A stretch of DNA of 7,601 nt from Actinomycetes bacterium (GTDB taxonomy: Bacteria; Actinomycetota; Acidimicrobiia; Acidimicrobiales; Palsa-688), in contig JAKBBA010000152.1 in NCBI GenBank assembly GCA_021808665.1, positions 1 to 7,601 of the forward strand. Direction: 5' to 3'. The notes below the pieces were generated by a model, which was given only the letters and a program-made list of their open reading frames with translations, was not told the DNA's origin and ran no database searches. Below, one piece after another: positions 1-5,679 of this stretch (position 1 is the first letter of the stretch; each line of letters starts with the position of its first letter). The translations under genes and the position numbers were made by a program.

Positions 1-329
1 GCGGTCCAGGCCGATGGCATGGGACTCGTAGTCGATCCGGGGCCGGCGGACATGCACCGCGGGTGAGTGCGCGATAAGGCCTTCCCCTTCGGCGTAGCGG
101 TAGAAACCGGTCACCGTGCACAGCCGACGGGCGATCGTCGCTGCGGTGGACCTCGAAAAGGCGTAGCTGGCGCTGCTCGCAAAAGGCCACGAACTGGCGC
201 AGGTCGAAGGCATAGGCGTCGCCGAGTGAGTCCCCGGTAGCCGCCCAGGAACCCGGCCAGGGCAACGTGTTCAGGATCGACGTCACCGGGGCTGTAGACC
301 ACGACGGCGGTCGAAGTAGTGGTGGACAT
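1..329 (-). pseudogene. Tyrosine recombinase (phage-type integrase) 5' fragment, frame-disrupted
   Basis: Site-specific recombinase of the XerC/XerD/phage integrase type. Only the N-terminal SAM-like DNA-binding region is visible; the catalytic domain lies beyond the window edge. The ATG at 329-327 follows GGAGGTAAACC, an excellent ribosome binding site. Reading continues as ...EHVALAGFLGGYRGLTR to about 222, shifts frame to DAYAFDLRQFVAFCEQRQLR and FEVHR (220 to about 144), then shifts again to ATIARRLCTVTGFYRYAEG, ending at position 1 with RRPRIDYESHAIGLDR. The three pieces are in the order expected for core-binding domains of actinobacterial integrases. The family normally has roughly 18 residues between the FEVxR and ATxARRL parts, so an internal deletion is inferred as well as the shift near 221. 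The reading frame is not functional as written. Sequencing error could explain one shift but less easily the missing segment. Confidence 0.8.
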
Positions 330-334
330 GGTTT

Positions 335-340
335 ACCTCC
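335..340 (-). promoter_or_regulatory. Ribosome binding site of the integrase remnant
   Basis: On the minus strand GGAGGT lies five bases (AAACC) before the ATG at 329. It fixes the start of the recombinase fragment and shows that the translation start has survived although the gene body is broken. Confidence 0.7.
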
Positions 341-584
341 CGAGTCGATGGGACTCCGCAGCCGAGGCCACCGGGCCCCAATGGATGAAGACCCACGACC
401 GTAGAAACGATCCGCGACAAACGCACCACTGTCACCCCCGACAGATCTGTGTGCCCACAGCCGCCAACGAGCAGCACCTCGTGATCACGCCTATCGCCGA
501 CTATGCGTCTGGCGGCCGTCCGAAGCCGATAACTTCTACTGCGATGTTCTGCTCCGGGGATGGCGCGCCGGGGCCCGCTCGCCC

Positions 585-590
585 GAAAGG
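585..590 (+). promoter_or_regulatory. Ribosome binding site deciding the GTG start at 599
   Basis: GAAAGG followed by eight bases and then GTG. No comparable site precedes the ATG at 560, so the shorter reading is preferred. Confidence 0.45.
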
Positions 591-598
591 TCCGCCGA

Positions 599-1276
599 GT
601 GACCACTTATAGCGAGCGTTGGACCGCTCAGGAGGCCCTCATGGTGGACGCCGCCCGGCGGGCGGTCGCCTGCTGGGCTGACTTTCCCGTCAACGTAGAA
701 CCGCGGCCACTGGTTCTCCTGCACGGGCCGGTAAAGATCGAGCGGGGGTTCTCCTCGGGGTCAGCGAAGATGGCCTTCGGGCTTGGCCAAGTGGACGCAG
801 ACCCAGGGATTCCCGAGGAGGTCCTCCAGTCCCTCCGCGTACCCCGGGTCTGGACCCCGAACCCGCCAGATGCTCGCCTCCGCGTCAGTGCCGCCGTCCG
901 GGGTGAGGTCGACTTTGCGACCGATCGTGGCGACCAAGCGCCACCGGCGTGGCGGGTCGACGCCGTAGGTGCGCGCGGGCCAATGTGGGCTCTGACCGAG
1001 CGACTGCAATCGAGATGCTGGGGCCCGCCCGCACCGGTCAGCGCCGAACGTCTCGGACCGCACATGCTCTCCTCAGCGACGGCCGGACCCGACGGCCGGG
1101 ATCTCGTGGTGACCTTCGTCGGCGGAAGGGAGCAGCTCTTTCGCTACAACGTTGAGGTTGTTCAGACCCCGACGGCCGTATCCGTAGTCCCCCTGAGGCG
1201 CCCGACCGACGCTCTCCCTGCCGGTGCCTTTGTCACCCTCGAAAGGGCACGCCCGAAGCGTCGCGGTCCGCCTTGA
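599..1276 (+). CDS. Unknown actinobacterial protein, probably frameshifted near its C-terminus
   Basis: I do not recognise a named family. The GTG at 599 is chosen over the ATG at 560 because GAAAGG at 585-590 sits eight bases upstream and the 13 extra residues are arginine-rich and unlike a conserved N-terminus. The product from 599 is 225 residues, opening VTTYSERWTAQEALMVDAAR, with no signal peptide or membrane segment. Alternating charged and hydrophobic stretches, such as PLVLLHGPVKIERGF and LVVTFVGGREQLFRYNVEVV, suggest a beta-rich soluble domain. The stop at 1274-1276 is probably not natural: the next frame carries ARSVAVRLEEPLGGRVLVNL and continues to a stop at 1347-1349, which looks like a proper C-terminal strand pair. 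Its 3' end converges on the minus-strand gene at 1591-1791. Being a real coding region is fairly sure; its function is unknown. Confidence 0.62.
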   Translation: MTTYSERWTAQEALMVDAARRAVACWADFPVNVEPRPLVLLHGPVKIERGFSSGSAKMAFGLGQVDADPGIPEEVLQSLRVPRVWTPNPPDARLRVSAAVRGEVDFATDRGDQAPPAWRVDAVGARGPMWALTERLQSRCWGPPAPVSAERLGPHMLSSATAGPDGRDLVVTFVGGREQLFRYNVEVVQTPTAVSVVPLRRPTDALPAGAFVTLERARPKRRGPP

Positions 1277-1349
1277 GGAACCTCTGGGTGGACGCGTGCT
1301 GGTGAACCTGGACGGTACCCCAGTGCCCGTTACCCCGGCGTCGCTCTAA
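1242..1349 (+). other. Out-of-frame C-terminal tail of the unknown protein at 599
   Basis: In the frame +1 relative to the upstream gene, codons from about 1248 read GHARSVAVRLEEPLGGRVLV and then NLDGTPVPVTPASL, ending in TAA at 1347. The codons are rich in G/C at the third position and the text has the pattern of a terminal beta hairpin, seen in many actinobacterial proteins as xVxVRLxxPLGxRVLxD. There is no start codon or ribosome binding site for it. It therefore looks like the original 3' end of the upstream gene, detached by an indel somewhere around 1230-1250. Family recall supports this; no alignment was possible. Confidence 0.5.
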
Positions 1350-1481
1350 GACCAGGAGCGCCCGACTCCGCAGCGATCGACGTCAAGGTGAGGGCCGACA
1401 CCAGCCCTCGGCATCGTGTCCCCGATCGCTAAATATACGGGTGATCTATCTAGCATCCCAGCGTTCTCCACCTGTTGGTGA

Positions 1482-1513
1482 GAGGGTTGGGGCGGAGCAC
1501 CTTTCCGACCCTC
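1482..1513. terminator. Candidate hairpin between convergent genes
   Basis: GAGGGTTGG at 1482-1490 pairs with CCGACCCTC at 1505-1513 across a 14-base loop: nine pairs including one G-U wobble on the plus strand. GTTCGTTTCTCC follows on the plus side, moderately T-rich but not a clean U-tract. The position between the convergent genes ending at 1349 (+) and 1591 (-) suits a shared terminator. Otherwise, 1350-1590 shows nothing I can assign. Confidence 0.35.
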
Positions 1514-1590
1514 GTTCGTTTCTCCTCAGCTCGGCAAGCGCAGATCGTCTGATCTTGCTCGCACCGCTCAGGGTCGGCGAACGACTGTCC

Positions 1591-1791
1591 TCATGGGACG
1601 CGAAGGTCGTGGGAGCCGGCCGCGGACTGTCGCTCGTCGTCGCTGAGCGTGGATATCGAGACAGGCGTGACGATGCTCCAGTGCCGGCCGACCGGGCAGT
1701 GCTGGAGGCGCCACCACCCGAGGCGAAGCGCCTTGACTGACGCGCCGGGTATCCACCCGGTCGTGAAGAGGTGACCGTTGCCGCATCGCAC
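1591..1791 (-). CDS. Small conserved actinobacterial protein with CxxGH and CPVGxHW motifs
   Basis: Unnamed small protein, 66 residues from the GTG at 1791. It reads MRCGNGHLFTTGWIPGASVK followed by ALRLGWWRLQHCPVGRHWSI and ends in HDLRVP. I recognise the layout (C-x2-G-H-hFTT-xWxPxxSxKAxRLGxxRxQxCPVGxHW, then an acidic linker and DVRIP-like end) from unnamed actinobacterial proteins. The two Cys/His clusters could bind a metal, which is inference. The start is uncertain: the frame stays open upstream to an ATG at 1929, but the extra residues are low-complexity Arg/Ser/Val text and homologues as I recall them begin just before the first cysteine. No strong Shine-Dalgarno precedes the GTG. It lies downstream of the PH-like gene on the same strand and could be co-transcribed. 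Function unknown. Confidence 0.62.
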   Translation of the reverse strand: MRCGNGHLFTTGWIPGASVKALRLGWWRLQHCPVGRHWSIVTPVSISTLSDDERQSAAGSHDLRVP

Positions 1792-1956
1792 AACCGTGTC
1801 GAGTGCCAGGAGCGAACCTCGCCGCCGGGCGACCACGACAGCCTCGACGCCGACGAACACACCGGTAGCCGCAAGGCCTTTGCGGCCCAGCGAAGATCTC
1901 GATCTTTGCATGATGAACCTCGTTCTCATCTCGTCCGGGTCGACAGACGCCGCCGG

Positions 1957-2310
1957 TCAGCTTCCCCTGGTGATCGATGCGGCGACCGCCTCAGGATCGG
2001 CACAGCCAACCAGGAGCTCGCTGAACGCGCGGTCTTCGAGGCGGACCCGTACACCTCGAGCGGTGTCGTGATGGACCACCGCAAAGGACTTCTTCCCCGT
2101 GGCATGCGCGAGGGTGCCGATCATGAACCGACCGGGCCAGCGGCTGCCGGGGAACTTCATCCCGTGCACCGCGTGGATGACGTCGTCGACGACTTCGACT
2201 TCCTGCACCGAGGAGAGCGGCACCCGGATGTCGCCGTGGAGCGACTCGGCCTTCTCCGCGGCGGTCAGCGTCAGCACCAGCTCGTCGCCGTCCATGCTCA
2301 GCTCTGCCAT
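1957..2310 (-). CDS. PH-like small cytosolic protein, actinobacterial
   Basis: 117-residue protein opening MAELSMDGDELVLTLTAAEK, with no signal peptide or membrane helix. Short alternating strands (IRVPLSSVQEVEVVDDVIHA, KKSFAVVHHDTARGVRVRLE) and a final LVGCADPEAVAASI helix fit a bacterial PH-like fold. The VHHDTxRGVRVxL stretch and the early ExVHGDxRVP-like stretch recur in unnamed actinobacterial proteins that I recall. The ATG at 2310 is supported by GGAAGGGAG five bases upstream (2316-2324). It is divergent from the winged-helix regulator, and a palindrome lies between their starts, so shared control is likely. Codon use is typical of the window and the gene looks intact. Its role is not known; PH-like fold assignment is from pattern, not a search. 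Confidence 0.78.
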   Translation of the reverse strand: MAELSMDGDELVLTLTAAEKAESLHGDIRVPLSSVQEVEVVDDVIHAVHGMKFPGSRWPGRFMIGTLAHATGKKSFAVVHHDTARGVRVRLEDRAFSELLVGCADPEAVAASITRGS

Positions 2311-2331
2311 CGTGGCTCCCTTCCTTGAAGA

Positions 2332-2365
2332 CTACTACTACCACATATGCGAATGGTAGCAGCAG
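2332..2365. promoter_or_regulatory. Candidate operator: imperfect palindrome between divergent genes
   Basis: CTACTACTACCA at 2332-2343 and TGGTAGCAGCAG at 2354-2365 are inverted copies matching at 10 of 12 positions; the inner six (CTACCA/TGGTAG) are perfect. The spacer is the AT-richer CATATGCGAA. The element begins 21 bases from the PH-like ATG and ends 26 bases before the chosen regulator ATG, so a bound dimer would cover both promoters. ArsR-type regulators usually bind such dyads and repress their own gene. Binding by the neighbouring regulator is inferred. Confidence 0.55.
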
Positions 2366-2391
2366 CAGGAACGGAGGCTAGAGTTCCTGCC

Positions 2392-2961
2392 ATGGCGAGC
2401 GCCGACCTGCTCTTGCACCCGGTCCGCCTGCGCATCGTCCAGGCGTTCCTCGGGGACCGTTCGCTCACCACCAGCCAGCTCGCCGCCGAGCTCGACGACG
2501 TTCCTGTCGGCAGCCTGTACCGCCACGTCGGCCTGCTCGCCAAAGCCGGTGTCCTCCACGTCGTCGCCGAGCAACGTGTCAGAGGTGCAGTCGAACGCAC
2601 CTACGTCCTGCGCGCCGCAGCCGCCCAGCTCAGCCCGGACGAGGTAGCCGCCATGACCCCAGAGGATCATCGGCACGCCTTCATGGCCTTCGTCGCCGGT
2701 CTCCTCTCCGAAGCCGACCGGTACCTGGCGACAGGCAAACCCGACCCAGCCCGAGACGGTGCCGGCTACCGCATGGCAGCGCTGTGGCTCAGTGATGCCG
2801 AGCTCACCGAGCTCTTCCGGGACCTCGCCAGCATCATCCAGCCGCGCCTCGCCAACCCACCCGCCAAGACCCGACGCCGGCGGGTCGTCGCCGGCGTCAT
2901 CCTGCCGGCACCTGAACAGCAGCCCCGGCCGAAGCGAAGGAGCCAACGGAAGTCTGGCTGA
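2392..2961 (+). CDS. ArsR-type winged helix-turn-helix transcriptional regulator
   Basis: DNA-binding regulator of 189 residues. The wHTH domain covers about residues 6-75: LLLHPVRLRIVQAFLGDRSL is the opening helix, TTSQLAAEL with PVGSLYRHVGLLAKAGVL forms the helix-turn-helix, and VVAEQRVRGAVERTYVL is the wing. A helical region (about 80-160) probably serves dimerisation or effector sensing. No cysteine pair typical of metal-sensing ArsR/SmtB proteins is seen, so metal sensing is unlikely. The C-terminus is basic (KTRRRRVV, RPKRRSQRK), which is unusual and may be a tail extended past the normal end. The ATG at 2392 is preferred because the domain starts there; the in-frame ATG at 2347 lies inside the palindrome. 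GGAGG at 2373-2377 is 14 bases away, rather distant. Likely target: the divergent PH-like gene and itself. Confidence 0.85.
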   Translation: MASADLLLHPVRLRIVQAFLGDRSLTTSQLAAELDDVPVGSLYRHVGLLAKAGVLHVVAEQRVRGAVERTYVLRAAAAQLSPDEVAAMTPEDHRHAFMAFVAGLLSEADRYLATGKPDPARDGAGYRMAALWLSDAELTELFRDLASIIQPRLANPPAKTRRRRVVAGVILPAPEQQPRPKRRSQRKSG

Positions 2962-3015
2962 CATCGACGGGCACCGACCCGATCACCCGTTCTTGCGCTT
3001 TCGTTCATCGTCGCC

Positions 3016-3239
3016 ATGCCAAATCCGACAGGCGCGCAACGACGGTTCAGGCGTTCTCCCAGCCAGGACCGAAGTGGTCACCGGCGCACCGGCCTCTCCT
3101 CTCGCCGCTGCGCCGAGACGTGCCGTTCCGCGCCCTCCTGGAGGACAGCGGGCCCGGATTCCTGAGCGCGTTATGGATCGTCCCCTATCGGCACTTCGAG
3201 GCGCCCCTGGGGCCGTACCGGGAGCGGGATATTGGGTGA
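3016..3239 (+). pseudogene. Coding remnant, unknown, probably frameshifted
   Basis: The frame ending at TGA 3237-3239 reads AFSQPGPKWSPAHRPLLSPL, then RRDVPFRALLEDSGPGFLSA, then LWIVPYRHFEAPLGPYRERD, which has natural-looking composition and GC-rich third positions. It has no usable start: no ATG or GTG occurs in that frame between the previous gene and 3120. An ATG at 3016 in the neighbouring frame opens MPNPTGAQRRFR and could be the original start if one indel near 3050 is assumed. No ribosome binding site is seen. I do not recognise the family. The stretch could be the tail of a lost gene or chance. Confidence 0.35.
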
Positions 3240-3290
3240 CCCCTGTAGCCCTCCGGCCGCTGTTCGGACATCTCGGGGGCGTCTTTCTTT

Positions 3291-3570
3291 TCATCGGGTT
3301 TCGTCCTTCCGGTGTGCCGCTTTACGGGTAGCAAGTTGCTGCTGCGCCGGTACCGTGACCAGACCCCCACCGTCCCACATCCTGGGATGTCGGAATGGCT
3401 GCACCTTCGGCGCGCGTTGCCCGCAGCAGGAGACGGTGCAGGTGCTCGAGTGTTTGGGCCGGTAGGGATTGCCGTTGTGAAGGTTGCGCAGCCACTCGGC
3501 CGTCTCCGCGTCCGGCGCGTGGACCACGTCTGAAATCTTATGGCGACCGGTAAGACGGGCAGGCTCGTCT
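3291..3570 (-). pseudogene. Possible cysteine-containing coding remnant, unknown
   Basis: On the minus strand an open frame ending at 3291 contains ISDVVHAPDAETAEWLRNLH, then NGNPYRPKHSSTCTVSCCGQ and RAPKVQPFRHPRMWDGG. Between about 3400 and 3530 the codons favour G/C in third position as real genes here do. No ATG start with a ribosome binding site is present; the frame simply runs on upstream into the antisense of the dehydrogenase. The C-x3-CC pattern with nearby His and Arg is distinctive but I cannot place it. The last 30 codons look non-coding. It may be a fragment of a lost gene. The rest of 2962-3585 holds nothing else I can support. Confidence 0.28.
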
Positions 3571-3585
3571 GCCACTAAGTGTGGT

Positions 3586-4413
3586 GTGCAAACATCCAGC
3601 GTTGCGCTGTCAGACCGGTTGGCATTGGTGACTGGAGGCGGGCGTGGCGTCGGCCGTGCGGTCGCGCTCGGGCTGGCGGCGGCGGGTGCAAGGGTTGCCA
3701 TCCTCTCCCGGACCGCTGCGGAGCTCGCTGCCACTGTGGCTGCGGTCGAGCCGCCCGGGCGACAGTTGTTGGCGCTTCCCGCCGCAGTCGATGACCCTGC
3801 AGCGATTCGGGCGGCTCTCGGCGTGGTCGTAGCCACATTCGGTGCGGTCGAGATCCTCGTCAACAATGCTGCTGTGGTCTGGCCGCTCGGCCCGAGCGCG
3901 AGCATCGACATCGACGAGTGAGAGGCTGCGCTGTCGGTCAACGTGGCCGCCGTTGCTCGCCTGACTTTCTTGGTCCTGCCCGCCATGCTCGACTCCGATT
4001 GGGGGCGCGTCGTCAACGTGTCGAGCGGGATCGCCGCCAATCCGACGGGAATGCTGCGAGGAGACGCGTACGCGACGACGAAGGCCGGCCTTGAGGCCCA
4101 CACGCTCAACCTGGCCGCCGAACTGGCCGGAACCGGGGTTACGGTCAACGTGTTCCGACCGGGCAGGGTCGACACTGCCATGCAGATCTGGATCCGCGGC
4201 CAGGACCCGACACGGGTCGGCACCGAGTTGCACGCACGCTTCGTCGCGAGCCATCAGGACGGCACGCTGCTCACGCCTGAGCAGTCCGCCTCCTCCCTCA
4301 TCCAACGTCTCGGCGGCGAGGAGACCGGCGAGATCTGGAACGCCCCCGGGTCCTGTTGTCTGACCAGCCGCACGAGGCGGCTCGCTTCTCAATCCAAAGG
4401 AGACCCACCATGA
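3586..4413 (+). pseudogene. Short-chain dehydrogenase/reductase (SDR) with in-frame TGA
   Basis: Classical SDR, an NAD(P)(H)-dependent oxidoreductase of unknown substrate. From the likely GTG at 3586: cofactor motif TGGGRGVG at residues 16-23, NNAA from residue 93, Asn119 in SVNVAAVARL, Ser146/147 in VVNVSSG, and the YxxxK pair Tyr162/Lys166. The 3' half contains NLAAELAGTGVTVNVFRPGR, also typical. The frame is interrupted once, by TGA at 3919-3921 (residue 112) in DIDE*EAALSVNV, where SDRs usually have Trp; a TGG to TGA change explains it. Everything after is in the same frame to 4413. The GTG has no clear Shine-Dalgarno. The last residues (CCLTSRTRRLASQSKGDPP) look unnatural and may result from an indel near 4343-4350. 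The stop overlaps the next ATG. Function is probably lost unless the stop is read through or is an error. Confidence 0.82.
4395..4406 (+). promoter_or_regulatory. Ribosome binding site of the peroxiredoxin-like gene, repeated at 4924
   Basis: CAAAGGAGACCC precedes the ATG at 4410. The same twelve bases occur at 4924-4935 before the GTG of the next gene. The match supports both starts, including the GTG. Confidence 0.6.
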
Positions 4414-4898
4414 ACGCTCTGCTCTCACCTGGTGACACCTTCCCTGCGCTCTCCGTGCTGAGGAGCGGGGGCGGCAGGATCAGCCTTCCCGACGATCTGG
4501 CCGGCGCCTACGGTGTAGTCCTTTTCTACCGTGGCAGTTGGTGCCCTTACTGCAATGCGCAACTTCGAGCGTTCGAGCGGGCCGGTGGGAGCCTTGCCAA
4601 CGCCGGCGCGCGCGTGGTAGCCCTCTCCGTCGATGACGAGGCGACGACGGCCGCCCTCGTCGAGCGCCATCGTCTAACCATGCCGATCGGCTACGGCGCC
4701 GACGCCACCGTGATATCTGCCGCGACCGGGGCCTTCGTCGACAACGAAGGGGGTTACCTACAGTCCACGGGCTTCATACTCGACCCGTCCGGCAAGGTTA
4801 CGATCAGTGTCTACTCTTCGGGGGCGATCGGTCGGCTGGTCCCAGAAGACGTCGTCGGGATGCTCCGCTATCTCCAAGAGCACCCTCCAGCGCCGTGA
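4410..4898 (+). CDS. AhpC/TSA-type peroxiredoxin-like protein
   Basis: Thioredoxin-fold protein of 162 residues that likely reduces peroxides through a reactive cysteine, in the cytosol (no signal peptide). It opens MNALLSPGDTFPALSVLRSG, the usual peroxiredoxin entry strand (PGDxxPxLxV). The active site is FYRGSWCPYCNAQLRAF with Cys45 and Cys48, a CPYC pair like that of glutaredoxin placed where peroxiredoxins have the peroxidatic cysteine; a disulfide between them is inferred. A later strand DEATTAALVERHRL and the C-terminal STGFILDPSGKVTISVYSSG fit the AhpC/TSA domain. The ATG at 4410 follows CAAAGGAGACCC. It directly follows the dehydrogenase (ATGA overlap as written) and precedes the secreted propeller gene by 40 bases. 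The disulfide-reductase-like enzyme two genes on may belong to the same redox pathway, though not proven. Confidence 0.88.
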   Translation: MNALLSPGDTFPALSVLRSGGGRISLPDDLAGAYGVVLFYRGSWCPYCNAQLRAFERAGGSLANAGARVVALSVDDEATTAALVERHRLTMPIGYGADATVISAATGAFVDNEGGYLQSTGFILDPSGKVTISVYSSGAIGRLVPEDVVGMLRYLQEHPPAP

Positions 4899-4923
4899 AC
4901 GTTCAAGCATTTCCGCCACGCCG

Positions 4924-4935
4924 TCAAAGGAGACC
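4924..4935 (+). promoter_or_regulatory. Ribosome binding site deciding the GTG start at 4939
   Basis: Second copy of CAAAGGAGACCC, three bases before the GTG at 4939. The core AAAGGAG ends seven bases from the start. It rules out the earlier in-frame ATG at 4807, which lies inside the peroxiredoxin-like gene. Confidence 0.65.
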
Positions 4936-4938
4936 CTC

Positions 4939-5628
4939 GTGAGACCCCAACTTCGTAGATCCCTGCGTATCACCGCGACCGCTGCACTTTCTGCTGGCAT
5001 GTTCGCTGCCACCACAGCCACAGCAGGCGCCCAGAGCCTCCCCCACCCCCGCCCGCCACGCCAATCGAGGCAGTCCGTCTTCGTCCAGACCAAAAATCCG
5101 GCGGGTAACCAGATCGACGTGTTCGCCGTCAGCCGTTCCGGGTACCTGTCGAGCGTTCCGACGGTCACGACCGGCGGCAGCAACATACCGTTCGCCTTCG
5201 TATATACGCCGAGCGGGCAGTTGGTAGTCGCGGAGGCCGCCGCCAGCGCCCTGCACAGTTTCAGCTTCGGCCCTGGAGAGACACTCACCAGCCTTGGCGC
5301 ATCAGTGCCGGATAAGCAGATGGCGCTGTGCTGGGTTGCAACGGCCGGCCCGTATTACTACGTGGCCAACGCAGGGAGCGCCAACGTGAGCGCCTACCCC
5401 ATCGCTGCTGACGGTACGCCCGCTCTACTCAATGGGACGGGCATACCGACGGCAACTTCTCTTGGCCCTATCGACCTCGCCGCTTCTCATAACGGGCGTT
5501 TCCTCTACGTCGAGTCCGGTTCGGCCGGGACTGTCAGCGAGTTCCGGGTCAACCCCGACGGCTCGCTAGGCGACCTCGGCACCGTTGACGGCCTCGGAAC
5601 CGGCATCGAAGGGATCGCAACCAGTTGA
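4939..5628 (+). CDS. Secreted beta-propeller (YncE/lactonase-like) protein, apparently shortened
   Basis: Exported protein of 229 residues. The signal peptide covers about residues 1-31: basic MRPQLRRSLR, hydrophobic ITATAALSAGMFAATTATAG, and an AGA cleavage site before QS. The rest consists of blade-like repeats: SVFVQTKNPAGNQ, IDVFAVSRSGYLSS, GQLVVAEAAASALHSFSF, YYYVANAGSANVSAYPIAAD and GRFLYVESGSAGTVSEFRVN, each a strand set followed by an Asp/Gly turn. This matches the 6-phosphogluconolactonase/YncE-like propellers of actinobacteria, usually about 350-400 residues with seven blades. Here only about half is present: the first-blade text to Gln58 runs straight into what looks like a middle-blade strand from Ile59, in frame. 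An internal deletion is inferred. Enzymatic activity is doubtful. It sits 40 bases after the peroxiredoxin-like gene and 51 before the flavoenzyme. Confidence 0.78.
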   Translation: MRPQLRRSLRITATAALSAGMFAATTATAGAQSLPHPRPPRQSRQSVFVQTKNPAGNQIDVFAVSRSGYLSSVPTVTTGGSNIPFAFVYTPSGQLVVAEAAASALHSFSFGPGETLTSLGASVPDKQMALCWVATAGPYYYVANAGSANVSAYPIAADGTPALLNGTGIPTATSLGPIDLAASHNGRFLYVESGSAGTVSEFRVNPDGSLGDLGTVDGLGTGIEGIATS

Positions 5629-5679
5629 CTCCCGCCCACATTGACCGACCACTACCTGTGAACACAAGAGGAGCGTCCA

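Noticed and set aside
441..450. Perfect 10-bp palindrome ACAGATCTGT, with a nearby CTGTC/GACAG hairpin at 429-444
   Set aside because: Short enough to be chance. It may lie in the integrase promoter or an att region, but nothing else supports a site.
319..612. Open plus-strand frame of 97 codons across the integrase start and the upstream gap
   Set aside because: It overlaps the integrase ribosome binding site in antisense, has no Shine-Dalgarno and its composition is unlike a protein.
1441..1740. Plus-strand open frame starting at a GTG
   Set aside because: Its 3' half is antisense to the conserved small gene at 1591-1791, and its 5' half has poor third-position GC.
1792..1929. Longer N-terminus (ATG at 1929) for the small Cys/His protein
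   Set aside because: The extra residues are low-complexity and the recognisable conserved part begins at about 1791. A longer start cannot be excluded.
1771..2328. Long plus-strand open frame opposite the PH-like gene
   Set aside because: Shadow of the minus-strand gene, which has a good ribosome binding site and protein-like text.
2347..2391. Earlier ATG for the winged-helix regulator
   Set aside because: It lies inside the palindrome, has no Shine-Dalgarno, and adds residues before the natural domain start.
2967..2990. ACGGG/CCCGT stem after the regulator gene, followed by a T-containing stretch
   Set aside because: Only five pairs with a 14-base loop and no true U-tract; too weak to call a terminator.
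3919..3921. Selenocysteine or programmed recoding at the SDR TGA
   Set aside because: The family position is Trp, not Cys, and no SECIS-like hairpin was evident just downstream. A point mutation is simpler.
3610..4428. 272-codon minus-strand open frame antisense to the SDR
   Set aside because: Shadow frame typical of GC-rich genes; its text is unlike any protein and the plus strand carries clear SDR motifs.
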